Origin: Alphaproteobacteria bacterium
Lineage (GTDB): Bacteria > Pseudomonadota > Alphaproteobacteria > DSM-16000 > Inquilinaceae
Assembly: GCA_028284045.1 (NCBI GenBank)
Contig: JANQSN010000005.1
Span: 62,001 to 126,000 of the forward strand
DNA length: 64,000 bases
Reading direction: 5' to 3'
Positions within the stretch are counted from its first letter, which is position 1; the number at the start of each line of letters is the position of its first letter. The notes beneath the pieces are model-generated. The model saw only the letters and a program-made list of their open reading frames with translations. It did no database searches and was not told where the DNA came from. A program made the position numbers and the translations under genes. Shown piece after piece: positions 56,501 through 64,000 of this stretch.

Positions 56501-57640
56501 TCAGCCGGTCGGCGGCGGCTTGCGCAGCAGAAATTCGCGCCCGACCTTGACCCGCGGCACGCCGTCATAGGCCACCACATCGGCCGTCGCGTAGGTCTCC
56601 GACCAGCGGTCGGGCAGGAAGCTGCCGGTGCCGATCACGTCGACCGGGGCGCTGGCCTGGGCCATCACCTTGCATTTCGCCGGGTTGAAGCCGGACGAGG
56701 CGACGATCCGCACCGTCTCGAACCCCGCTTCGTTCAGCCGGTCCCGCAGGTGATGGATGGCCGCCGCCGACACGCCGGTGCCCAGCAGATAACGCAGCTC
56801 CGTCTCGTCGCGGTAGCCGCGGATCGCGTCGGGCGCGTGGCGTTCCAACACGGCGTAGGAGGTCGGGGGGTCCAGCCCCTCCACATAGCGCCCGCCGGCG
56901 GTGTCGATGCGCACCGCCAGCCGGCCGGCCCGCGCCAGGTCCGGGAAGCGCCGGCAGACGGCCAGGCTGTCGGTGACCTCGCGCCCGAAATAGTCGACCA
57001 GCACGGTCAGGTCGAGGTCGGGATGGGCCTCGTGGAACATCTCCGCCGCGCGCACGGTGTCGCCGGCATAGCCGATCAACGCGTGCGGCATGGTGCCGAG
57101 CCCGCGGGGCTGGGCGAAGAAATGCGCCGTCGCGTCGGTGGCGTTGCCGACGAAGCCGACCGCGCCATGCTTGCGCTGCGCGCGCGCCGAGCCGACGCTG
57201 GCGGCATAGGCCATCAGCTCCGCCATCTCCGTCCCCGCACAGTGGCGCGCATCCATCGCCAGGAACGCCGTCTTCGGCAGGTCGGTGCACATGGTGTAGG
57301 CGTTGTAGGCGGCGACCGAGGCCGGCCCCAACTTCTGCAACAGCAGCGTCTCGCATTCCAGAAGATGGAAGAAGGAGCCGGTGACGTAGACCATCGGCTC
57401 GCCGGCGCCGACCCATTTGCCCTCGCCGTAGCAGAGGTCGATGGCGACGGGACTGTTGCGCGCCGCCGACACCGTCTCCAGCCATTCCATGGCCAGCCGG
57501 TGGGCGGCGATCACCGGGCGGCGCATGAAGATGGCATAGGTCGCCTGGACATCGCCGAACTGGCCGACCGCCGCCTTGGAGCGCTTGAAATAGGTATCGG
57601 TCCAGTCGCCGATCCGGTCCTCGGGCGGGTACATCGCCAT
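56501..57640 (-). CDS. pncB: Nicotinate phosphoribosyltransferase-like protein
   Basis: A 379-residue member of the nicotinate phosphoribosyltransferase family, an enzyme of NAD salvage. It shows MFHEAHPDLDLTVLVDYFGR, VRIDTAGGRYVEGLD (family VRIDSG-like loop), VRIVASSGFNPAKC and DVIGTGSFLPDRW. The first ATG at 57640 is close to GGAGGGG; the ATG at 57634 has better spacing. A 48-bp gap separates it from DAHP synthase upstream, so the two may be cotranscribed. Confidence 0.87.
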   Translation of the reverse strand: MAMYPPEDRIGDWTDTYFKRSKAAVGQFGDVQATYAIFMRRPVIAAHRLAMEWLETVSAARNSPVAIDLCYGEGKWVGAGEPMVYVTGSFFHLLECETLLLQKLGPASVAAYNAYTMCTDLPKTAFLAMDARHCAGTEMAELMAYAASVGSARAQRKHGAVGFVGNATDATAHFFAQPRGLGTMPHALIGYAGDTVRAAEMFHEAHPDLDLTVLVDYFGREVTDSLAVCRRFPDLARAGRLAVRIDTAGGRYVEGLDPPTSYAVLERHAPDAIRGYRDETELRYLLGTGVSAAAIHHLRDRLNEAGFETVRIVASSGFNPAKCKVMAQASAPVDVIGTGSFLPDRWSETYATADVVAYDGVPRVKVGREFLLRKPPPTG

Positions 57641-57688
57641 CCCCTCCGGCGCGGGCGCCGCCCGTCGGCTGGCGGCCGGCTTTCCCGG

Positions 57689-59083
57689 CTACTCCGCCGC
57701 CGCGGCGGCCCGGCGCGCCCGGTCCTGTTCCTCGCGCGCGCCCTTCATCGCCTCGGCGATCAGGAAGGCCAGCTCCAGCGCCTGGTAGGCGTTCAGCCGC
57801 GGGTCGCACGCGGTGTGATAGCGCGAGGCCAGCGCCTCGTCGCTGATCTGCTGGGCGCCGCCGGTGCATTCGGTGACGTCGTCGCCGGTCAGCTCGAAAT
57901 GCACGCCGCCGGGATAGGCGCCCTCGCCCCGCACCGCGGGGAAGAACTCCTCCACCTCCGCCAGGATGCGGTCGAAGGGCCGGGTCTTGAAGCCGCTGGA
58001 GGACTTCACCGTGTTGCCGTGCATCGGATCGCAGGCCCAGATGACCGTGCGGCCTTCCGCCTGGACCCGGCGCACCAGCGCGGGCAGGTGTTGGGCCACC
58101 TTGCCGGCGCCCATGCGGGCGATCAGGGTCAGGCGCCCGGGGATGTTCTCCGGGTTCAGCCGGTCGATCAGCCGGATCAGCGTGTCGGGATCCAGGCTCG
58201 GCCCGCATTTCAAGCCGAGCGGGTTGCCAACACCGCTCAAGAACTCGACATGCGCCCCGTCGGGGTGGCGGGTGCGGTCGCCGACCCATAGGAAATGGGC
58301 GGAGACGTCGTACCAGTCGCCCGTGGTGCTGTCGACGCGGGTCAGCGCCTCCTCATAGGGCAGCAGCAGGGCCTCGTGGGCGGTATAGAACTCCGTCTCG
58401 CGGATCTGCGGCGTGGTCTCCGCCGTCACCCCGCAGGCCGCCATGAACTGCAGCGTCTCGTCGATCCGCTCGGCCAGATGCTCGTAGCGCGCGCCCTGCG
58501 GCGAGCGGGCGACGAAGTCCAGCGTCCAGCGATGCACCTGGTGCAGGTCGGCATAGCCGCCCTGGGCGAACGCGCGCAGCAGGTTCAGCGAGGCGGCGGC
58601 CTGGTTGTAGGCGCGCACCATACGCTCCGGATCCGGCCGGCGGCTGTCCACGTCGAAGTCGAAGCCGTTGATGATGTCGCCACGATAGGACGGCAGCTCC
58701 TGCCCGCCGACCGCCTCCATCGGCTGGCTGCGCGGCTTCGCGAACTGGCCCGCCATGCGCCCGACCTTCACCACCGGCAGGCCGCCGCCGAAGGTCAGCA
58801 CCACCGCCATCTGCAGCAGGACGCGGAAGGTGTCGCGGATCTTGTCGGGATGGAACTCCGCGAAGCTCTCCGCGCAGTCGCCGCCCTGCAAGAGGAACGC
58901 CTCGCCCTCGGCGACGCGCGCCAGCGACCGGGTCAGCGACCGCGCCTCGCCGGCGAACACCAGCGGCGGATAGCCGGCCAGCGTCCGTTCCGCCGCCGCC
59001 AACGCGGCCGCGTCCTCGTAGACCGGCATCTGTTCGGCCGGGCGCGCGCGCCAGCGCGACGGGCTCCAGCTCTCGGCGCTCAT
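57689..59083 (-). CDS. Class II 3-deoxy-7-phosphoheptulonate (DAHP) synthase
   Basis: A 464-residue class II (plant/actinobacterial type) DAHP synthase, first enzyme of the shikimate pathway. It has [52 protein letters not shown] and [16 protein letters not shown] lies just before the ATG at 59083. An in-frame open extension upstream to 59833 is not part of the gene. Confidence 0.96.
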   Translation of the reverse strand: MSAESWSPSRWRARPAEQMPVYEDAAALAAAERTLAGYPPLVFAGEARSLTRSLARVAEGEAFLLQGGDCAESFAEFHPDKIRDTFRVLLQMAVVLTFGGGLPVVKVGRMAGQFAKPRSQPMEAVGGQELPSYRGDIINGFDFDVDSRRPDPERMVRAYNQAAASLNLLRAFAQGGYADLHQVHRWTLDFVARSPQGARYEHLAERIDETLQFMAACGVTAETTPQIRETEFYTAHEALLLPYEEALTRVDSTTGDWYDVSAHFLWVGDRTRHPDGAHVEFLSGVGNPLGLKCGPSLDPDTLIRLIDRLNPENIPGRLTLIARMGAGKVAQHLPALVRRVQAEGRTVIWACDPMHGNTVKSSSGFKTRPFDRILAEVEEFFPAVRGEGAYPGGVHFELTGDDVTECTGGAQQISDEALASRYHTACDPRLNAYQALELAFLIAEAMKGAREEQDRARRAAAAAE

Positions 59084-59209
59084 CTGACCCTCCTTATCGG
59101 CCCCGGATCGGCGATCACGGAGGCTAGCCGTATACGCCGGCTCACCGGGCCCTGGCAACGGTGGGGCCCCGCCGGGCCGGCCGGTCGGGCCGGGCAACAG
59201 GGTTGCGGC

Positions 59210-59223
59210 TGACGCAAGCGTCA
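59210..59223. promoter_or_regulatory. Inverted repeat 1 upstream of bufA
   Basis: TGACGC-AA-GCGTCA is a perfect 6-bp inverted repeat in the bufA/DAHP synthase divergent spacer (59084-59371). Its regulator is unknown. Confidence 0.35.
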
Positions 59224-59227
59224 CGCC

Positions 59228-59248
59228 CATTTGATGCGACGTCAAATG
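59228..59248. promoter_or_regulatory. Inverted repeat 2 upstream of bufA
   Basis: CATTTGA-TGCGACG-TCAAATG has perfect 7-bp arms and is AT-rich against a GC-rich background. It lies 124 bp before the bufA start, close to inverted repeat 1. Confidence 0.4.
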
Positions 59249-59371
59249 ACAGGCGGCGCCGGTGGTGGGAACGTCGAGGCGTGGCGGCGTCGGGGATGCG
59301 ACCGCCGCGCGCTCATCCCTTTGCGAAGCTCTGTTGCGACCGAAACTGCCTCTTTGGAAGGAAGATCGACC

Positions 59372-59659
59372 ATGACCATGACCACCGTGAAGCTGGCCGC
59401 CGCCTTGGCGGGCGCCGTCGCCCTGGCCGGGGCTGCGATGCCGTCGGCCGCCGTCGCTCAGGATCAGGTGAAGTGCTACGGCGTCGCCGAGGCCGGCCAG
59501 AACGACTGCGCCAACGCCGCCGGCACGCATAGCTGCGCCGGCCAGTCCACCGAGGATTTCCACGGCGGCGACTGGAAGCTGGTGCCGGCCGGGTCCTGCG
59601 AGGACATGGGCGGCGCGCTGGAGCCGTTCGAGGGCATCAACCCGAACCCGCCGGCCTGA
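59372..59659 (+). CDS. bufA: BufA1-type bufferin precursor (DUF2282 metallophore peptide)
   Basis: A 95-residue precursor of a periplasmic ribosomal peptide metallophore. A Sec signal peptide (about residues 1-29, ending SAAVAQ) precedes a four-Cys core: Cys35 ([13 protein letters not shown]), Cys46, Cys55 (THSCAGQST) and Cys76 (AGSCEDMGG), the DUF2282 pattern. In characterised bufferins the BufB/BufC pair converts Cys residues to 5-thiooxazoles and the peptide binds copper. GGAAGGAAG stands 7 bases before the ATG. bufB begins 8 bp after the stop. Confidence 0.93.
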   Translation: MTMTTVKLAAALAGAVALAGAAMPSAAVAQDQVKCYGVAEAGQNDCANAAGTHSCAGQSTEDFHGGDWKLVPAGSCEDMGGALEPFEGINPNPPA

Positions 59660-59667
59660 CGCCGACA

Positions 59668-60564
59668 ATGGCCGACCTTCGGTTCGCGCCCGCACCGATC
59701 CCCGCTTCGGCGGGGATCGGCCTGCGCCACGCCCATGTGCCGGATTTCTTGGCCGAACGGCCGGCCGCCGGCTGGATCGAGGTGCATTCGGAGAACTATC
59801 TCGTGCCCTTGGGTCCGGCGGGTGGGGGGCCACGCCTGCAGGCGCTGGAGACGCTGCGCCGCGACTATCCGGTAAGCTGCCACGGCGTCGGTCTGTCGCT
59901 CGGTTCCGCCGACGGTCTCGACCCCGCCCATCTCCGCCGGCTGGCCGATCTCTACCGGCGCATCCAGCCCGGGCTGGTGTCGGAGCATCTGGCCTGGAGC
60001 GTCGCCGACGGCACCTATCTCAACGACCTGCTGCCGCTGCCCTATACGGAAGAAGCGCTTCAGACCGTTGCGCGGAACGTCGACCGCGCGCAGGAGGCGT
60101 TCGGCCGCCAGATCCTGGTGGAGAACCCGTCCTCCTACATCGCCTTCCCCGGCGCCGACATGCCGGAATGGGATTTCTTGGCGGAACTGGTGCGGCGCAC
60201 CGGCTGCGGCCTGCTGCTGGACGTCAACAACATCCATGTCAGCGCGCACAATCACGGGTTCGACCCCGATCCCTATCTCGACGCCCTGCCGCTCGACGCG
60301 GTCGGCGAGATCCATGTCGCCGGCCACTTCATCCACGAGACGCCGGCGGAAACGCTGCTGATCGACGATCACGGCAGCCCGGTCAGCGACGCGGTGTGGG
60401 CGCTGTTGGCGCGCACCCTTGCGCGGGCCGGCCGCCGCCCGGTGCTGGTGGAATGGGACACCGAGCTGCCGCCGCTCTCCGTCCTGATGGGGGAGCGGGA
60501 GAAGGCGGAGAGCCTGTTGCTCGCCTGGTCGGGTACGGAGCCCGAAACCCGCCATGTTGCGTGA
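59668..60564 (+). CDS. bufB: BufB, DUF692-family (MNIO) bufferin-modifying enzyme
   Basis: A 298-residue multinuclear non-heme iron oxidase, cytoplasmic, that modifies Cys residues of BufA. The DUF692 signatures are all visible: HSEN (residues 40-43), [16 protein letters not shown] (Glu106, His107), [21 protein letters not shown] (Asp185 to Asn195 region), HVAGH (His216, His220) and EWD (residues 262-264). It overlaps bufC by 11 bp, so the two are translated together, as expected for a BufBC complex. Confidence 0.94.
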   Translation: MADLRFAPAPIPASAGIGLRHAHVPDFLAERPAAGWIEVHSENYLVPLGPAGGGPRLQALETLRRDYPVSCHGVGLSLGSADGLDPAHLRRLADLYRRIQPGLVSEHLAWSVADGTYLNDLLPLPYTEEALQTVARNVDRAQEAFGRQILVENPSSYIAFPGADMPEWDFLAELVRRTGCGLLLDVNNIHVSAHNHGFDPDPYLDALPLDAVGEIHVAGHFIHETPAETLLIDDHGSPVSDAVWALLARTLARAGRRPVLVEWDTELPPLSVLMGEREKAESLLLAWSGTEPETRHVA

Positions 60565-61315
60565 GCTGCAGGCGGCGTTCCGCACCGGCATCCTGGACGA
60601 CCGGCCGGACGCGGCCCTGGCGCTGATCGGCGGCGCGCCCGACACCGCGGCCCGGCGGCTCGCGCTCTACCGCAACAACACGCTGGGCTCCCTGGCCATC
60701 GCGCTCGCCGCCGCCTTCCCGGTGGTGGAGCGGCTGGTGGGGCCCGACTTCTTCCGGGCGGCCGCGCGGCGGTTCGTGGCTGAAGCGCCGCCGCAGGCCC
60801 CGCAGCTTCTGGCCTATGGCGGGGACTTCCCCGCCTTCCTCGACGGTTTCCAGCCGGCGCGCAGCCTGCCCTATCTCGGCGATGTGGCGCGGCTGGAATG
60901 GGCGCGCAACGAGGCTTGGTTCGCCGGTGAGGCGGCGCGGCTGACGGCGGCGGACCTGGCATCGGTCCCGCCCGACCGGCTGGCGGCACGGGTGCTGACG
61001 CTCCATCCGGCCGTTCGCCTGGTGGCCTCGACCTTCCCGATCGATCGGATCTGGCGGGTCAACCAGCCGGAGCACGAGACCGTCGCCCGGGTCGACCTGG
61101 CCGCGGGTGGAGAGACCGTCTTGGTCTATCGGGCCGCCGGCGGCGCCGTCGTGCAGGAAACCCTGTCGCCCGGCGGCCACGCGCTGGTCGCCGCGCTGGC
61201 GGACGGCCAGACCCTCGGCCAAGCTGCCGAGGCGGCCGTGATGGCCGAACCCGGGCTCGACCTGCAAGCCAGGTTGGCCGGCCTTATCGCCGGCGGCTGC
61301 TTCGCCGCGGACTGA
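60554..61315 (+). CDS. bufC: BufC, DUF2063-family partner of BufB
   Basis: A 253-residue protein with the HvfC/BufC N-terminal domain ([63 protein letters not shown]) and a winged-helix-like C-terminal half. BufC binds the precursor and presents it to BufB. It ends 6 bp from the convergent glutathione reductase gene. No DoxX-type bufD follows, unlike many buf operons. Confidence 0.92.
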   Translation: MLRELQAAFRTGILDDRPDAALALIGGAPDTAARRLALYRNNTLGSLAIALAAAFPVVERLVGPDFFRAAARRFVAEAPPQAPQLLAYGGDFPAFLDGFQPARSLPYLGDVARLEWARNEAWFAGEAARLTAADLASVPPDRLAARVLTLHPAVRLVASTFPIDRIWRVNQPEHETVARVDLAAGGETVLVYRAAGGAVVQETLSPGGHALVAALADGQTLGQAAEAAVMAEPGLDLQARLAGLIAGGCFAAD

Positions 61316-61321
61316 CGGGAC

Positions 61322-62704
61322 CTACTCCGCCGCTGCCTCCACCGGGTCGGCGACCTTGGTGCGCAGGGTGACGAACTCCTCCGCCGCCGTCGGGTGCAGG
61401 CCGATGGTGCGGTCGAAATCCGCCTTGGTGGCGCCCAGGTTCATGGCGATCGCCACGCCCTGGATGATCTCCGGCCCGTCGTCGCCGACCATGTGGCAGC
61501 CCACGACCTTCTGGGTCGCCCGGTCGACGAGGATCTTGATCATCGTCTGGGTATCGCGGCCGGCCAGCGTCGCCCGCATCGGGCGGAAGCGCGTCCGGTA
61601 GACGTCGATCTCGCCGTGCTTGCGGCGCGCCTCGTGCTCCGCCAGGCCGACCGAGGCGACCGGCGGCTGGGAGAACACCGCCGACGGGATGTTCTGGTAG
61701 CTGATGCCGCGCGGGTTGCCGCCGAACAGGGTGTCGGCCAGGGCGTGGCCTTCGTTGATCGCCACCGGCGTCAGTGCCACCCGGTCGATCACGTCGCCGA
61801 CCGCGAAGATATGCGGCACGGAGCTGCGATAGCCCTCATCGACGATCACCGCGCCGCTGTCGCTCAGCGCCACGCCCGCCGCCTCAAGGCCCAGGCCCTC
61901 GGTCAGCGGGCGCCGGCCAACGGCATAGATCACCGCATCGGCCATCAGCACCTCGCCGCCGTTCAGCGTCACCTGCAGATCGCCGCCAGGCTTGTCGATC
62001 CGGGTGACCACCGTGTTGAAGCGCAGGTCGATACCGCGCTTGGGCATCTCCTCCGCCAAGGCCTGCCGGACATCCATGTCGAAGCCGCGCAGGAACAAGT
62101 CGCGCCGGTAGAGCTGGGTGACCTCCGCCCCCAGGCCGTTCAGGATCCCGGCGAACTCCACCGCGATGTAGCCGCCGCCGGCGATCACCACGCGCCGGGG
62201 CATCGCCGGCAGGTGGAAGAACTCATTCGACGAGATGGCGTGCTCGCGCACCCCCGGCTGGTCGGGCATCTGCGGCCAGCCGCCCGTAGCGATCAGGATG
62301 CGGTCGGCGGTCACGCGGCGGCCGTCGGCCAATTCGATGGTGTGCGGATCGGCCAGGCGGGCCCGCTGCTCGTAGATCGTCACCCCCGGCGCCTCCAGAT
62401 TGCGCCGGTAGGCGTCGTTGAGGCGGGCGATCTCGCGGTCCTTGTTGGCGATCAGCGTCGACCAGTCGTGGCCGCTGGGATCCACCGTCCAGCCATAGCC
62501 GGCAGCGTCGCGGAAGGCGTCGGCGAACTGGGAGGCGAAGACCATCAGCTTCTTCGGCACGCAGCCGACATTGACGCAGGTGCCGCCGAGATAGCGTTCC
62601 TCCGCCAGCGCCGTCCGCGCGCCATGCGCCGCGGCGATGCGCGCGGAGCGCACACCGCCCGAGCCGCCGCCGATGACGAAGTAGTCGTAGTCGTAATCGC
62701 TCAT
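61322..62704 (-). CDS. gor: Glutathione-disulfide reductase
   Basis: A 460-residue flavoprotein disulfide reductase. The FAD site is FVIGGGSGGVRSARIAA, the redox pair is GGTCVNVGCVPKK (Cys43, Cys48), the NADPH site is VVIAGGGYIAVEFAGIL, and the C-terminal interface has IGLHPTAAEEFVTL with the catalytic His-Pro. The phrase GGGSGGVRS and the VPKKLM sequence fit glutathione reductase rather than mercuric or lipoamide enzymes. I chose the ATG at 62704, giving the usual length. Confidence 0.93.
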   Translation of the reverse strand: MSDYDYDYFVIGGGSGGVRSARIAAAHGARTALAEERYLGGTCVNVGCVPKKLMVFASQFADAFRDAAGYGWTVDPSGHDWSTLIANKDREIARLNDAYRRNLEAPGVTIYEQRARLADPHTIELADGRRVTADRILIATGGWPQMPDQPGVREHAISSNEFFHLPAMPRRVVIAGGGYIAVEFAGILNGLGAEVTQLYRRDLFLRGFDMDVRQALAEEMPKRGIDLRFNTVVTRIDKPGGDLQVTLNGGEVLMADAVIYAVGRRPLTEGLGLEAAGVALSDSGAVIVDEGYRSSVPHIFAVGDVIDRVALTPVAINEGHALADTLFGGNPRGISYQNIPSAVFSQPPVASVGLAEHEARRKHGEIDVYRTRFRPMRATLAGRDTQTMIKILVDRATQKVVGCHMVGDDGPEIIQGVAIAMNLGATKADFDRTIGLHPTAAEEFVTLRTKVADPVEAAAE

Positions 62705-62774
62705 CCAACTGGTCCTCGAAGTCCCGGGTTCCCGCCGCGTTCGACGGCCGAAACACGTCGACCCTCGCCTCATC

Positions 62775-62856
62775 CGTCATTCCCGCGAAAGCGGGAATCT
62801 CCCCTCACAGGCATCCTCTCCGGCCCATGGAGATCCCCGCCTTCGCGGGGATGACG
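62775..62856. repeat. Pair of REP-like palindromes
   Basis: Two inverted copies of a 25-bp palindromic unit: CGTCATTCCCGCGAAAGCGG at the left (62775-62799) and CCGCCTTCGCGGGGATGACG at the right (62832-62856). Each copy folds by itself and the two can pair with each other. They lie between the gor start and the gabD stop. Such units are common extragenic repeats in alphaproteobacteria. Confidence 0.8.
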
Positions 62857-62950
62857 CCTCACGGGCAGTGTCGTCGCCTCACCGGCGGCGGCGGCGCCCG
62901 TCAAGACGGCCAAGCCTCCGATGCCGGCGCGGCGCGGAAGGTTTCGCCGG

Positions 62951-64000
62951 TCAGCGGTCGAGGCCCGCGAGGCAGAGATACTTGACCTCCAGAAAATCAT
63001 CGATCCCGTATTTCGACCCCTCGCGGCCGATGCCGCTTTCCTTCACGCCGCCGAAGGGCGCGACCTCGGTGGAGATCAGGCCGGTGTTGATGCCGACGAT
63101 GCCGTATTCCAGGCCCTCCGCCACCCGCCAGATCCGCCCGACATCGCGCGCGTAGAAATAGGCGGCAAGGCCGAACTCGGTGTCGTTGGCCATGGCGAGC
63201 GCCTGCGCCTCGTCGCCGAAGCGGTATATGGGGGCGAGGGGGCCGAACGTCTCCTCCCGGCTGACCTTCATGTCGGCGGTCAGGCCGCTCAGCACCGTCG
63301 GCTGGAAGAAGGTGCCGCCCAGCGCGTGGCGGCCGCCACCGACCACGATCTGAGCGCCTTTTTCGGTGGCGTCGGCGATATGCTCCTCCACCTTCTCCAC
63401 CGCCGCCATGTCGATCAGCGGACCCTGCTCTGCGCCATCCTCAAGCCCGTCCGCCACCTTCAGCGCCTCGACGGCCGCTGCAAGCTTGGCGACGAAGGCA
63501 TCGTGTACGCCGTCCTGGGCGAAGATGCGGTTGGCGCACACGCAGGTCTGGCCGGTATTGCGGAACTTCGACGTGATGCAGCCGGCGACCGCGGCGTCGA
63601 TATCGGCATCGTCGAAGACGATGAACGGCGCGTTGCCGCCCAGCTCCAGCGAGACCTTCTTCACCGTCGCCGCCGACTGGGCCATGAGCTGCTTACCCAC
63701 GGCGGTCGACCCGGTGAAGGTGACCTTGCGGACGATCGGGTTGCCGGTCAGTTCCCCGCCGACGGCGCGGGCGGCCCCGGTGACGACGCTCAAGACGCCG
63801 TCGGGCAGGCCGGCACGGGCGGCCAGATCGGCCAGCGCCAGCGCGGAGAACGGCGTGGAGGAGGCCGGCTTCACCACCATGGTGCAGCCCGCCGCCAGGG
63901 CCGGGGCGGCCTTGCGGGTGATCATGGCGGCGGGGAAGTTCCACGGCGTGATCGCGGCGCACACGCCGATCGGCTCGCGCGCCACGAGGATGCGGGCGTC
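62951..64000 (-). CDS. gabD: NAD(P)-dependent succinate-semialdehyde dehydrogenase (partial, 5' end outside window)
   Basis: The visible 349 residues are the C-terminal three quarters of an aldehyde dehydrogenase. They include [21 protein letters not shown], the cofactor loop [27 protein letters not shown] (general-base Glu), [10 protein letters not shown] (catalytic Cys) and EETFGPLAP. The phrase [20 protein letters not shown] and the C-terminus [15 protein letters not shown] are typical of GabD. The frame stays open to the right edge, so the start is outside. Confidence 0.93.
   Translation of the reverse strand, partial: DARILVAREPIGVCAAITPWNFPAAMITRKAAPALAAGCTMVVKPASSTPFSALALADLAARAGLPDGVLSVVTGAARAVGGELTGNPIVRKVTFTGSTAVGKQLMAQSAATVKKVSLELGGNAPFIVFDDADIDAAVAGCITSKFRNTGQTCVCANRIFAQDGVHDAFVAKLAAAVEALKVADGLEDGAEQGPLIDMAAVEKVEEHIADATEKGAQIVVGGGRHALGGTFFQPTVLSGLTADMKVSREETFGPLAPIYRFGDEAQALAMANDTEFGLAAYFYARDVGRIWRVAEGLEYGIVGINTGLISTEVAPFGGVKESGIGREGSKYGIDDFLEVKYLCLAGLDR

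Noticed and set aside
59240-59310. ECF sigma promoter (GGAAC-N15-CGTC) before bufA
   Set aside because: The spacer is shorter than the usual 16-17 bases and the -10 part is weak; not strong enough to report as a promoter.
59690-59720. Palindrome GATCCCCGCTTCGGCGGGGATC inside the start of bufB, similar to REP units
   Set aside because: The encoded residues ([11 protein letters not shown]) are the normal DUF692 N-terminal sequence, so the palindrome is probably coincidental coding sequence rather than an inserted repeat.
57689-59833. 714-residue version of DAHP synthase
   Set aside because: The 250-residue extension is Arg/Gly-rich spacer translation overlapping the antisense of bufA. The ATG at 59083 has AAGGAGGG and gives the family length.

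Overview
The window is about 69-70% GC by eye and reads as chromosome of an alphaproteobacterium, most likely from or near the Rhodospirillales. The evidence is a DivL-type pseudokinase, TTAA-N7-TTAA boxes of the CtrA type at a pilin promoter, an addB-addA-trxA locus joined to tsaE and a murU-like gene, a Fur/Mur-like regulator, and a CpaA-F style Tad pilus operon. There are no rRNA or tRNA genes, no CRISPR array and no prophage that I can see.

Layout. Positions 1-12.8 kb hold a Tad/Flp pilus island: a leftward operon flp, cpaA, cpaB, cpaC, cpaD, cpaE/tadZ, tadA and tadB (cut by the window edge), then, across an AT-rich 600-bp divergent promoter region, two tandem TadG-like von Willebrand proteins. 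At 12.8-17 kb are a phosphoglycolate phosphatase and the divergent UDP-GlcNAc pair glmU-glmS. At 17.2-22.5 kb a YheO/DauR-type regulator faces an amidase and an ABC uptake system, with a shared palindromic operator candidate. At 22.8-26.5 kb lie single genes: a patatin lipase, PagL, prolyl aminopeptidase and a nuclease-like protein. At 26.5-39.8 kb is the divL, bluB, reductase, tsaE, murU-like, addB, addA, trxA block. At 40-46.2 kb are a chemoreceptor and an AmmeMemoRadiSam locus (fused AmrB-AmrA plus a divergent radical SAM enzyme) with a PIG-L protein. At 46.4-57.6 kb are opgH, a PAS-GGDEF-EAL protein, a ThDP enzyme, an orphan family 5 binding protein, a Fur-like regulator and nicotinate phosphoribosyltransferase. 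At 57.7-64 kb are class II DAHP synthase, a bufferin metallophore cluster bufABC, glutathione reductase and a partial succinate-semialdehyde dehydrogenase.

Two things go beyond routine annotation. First, a family of non-coding, nearly self-palindromic elements (MITE-like, two full copies of 249 bp at about 90% identity, two diverged copies and one 79-bp deletion form) sits at gene ends. Its termini overlap stop codons of neighbouring genes and, in one case, supply the likely ribosome binding site and start codon of the radical SAM gene. Second, several regulatory signals can be read directly: CtrA-type boxes at the pilin/TadG promoter region and before the chemoreceptor, a repeated TGGACAA-N-TTGTCCA-like operator shared by the regulator and the ABC operon, and two inverted repeats ahead of bufA.

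The gene content suggests a surface-attaching, chemotactic, cell-cycle-regulated bacterium with periplasmic metal buffering. The functional assignments rest on motifs read by eye; no similarity search was run.
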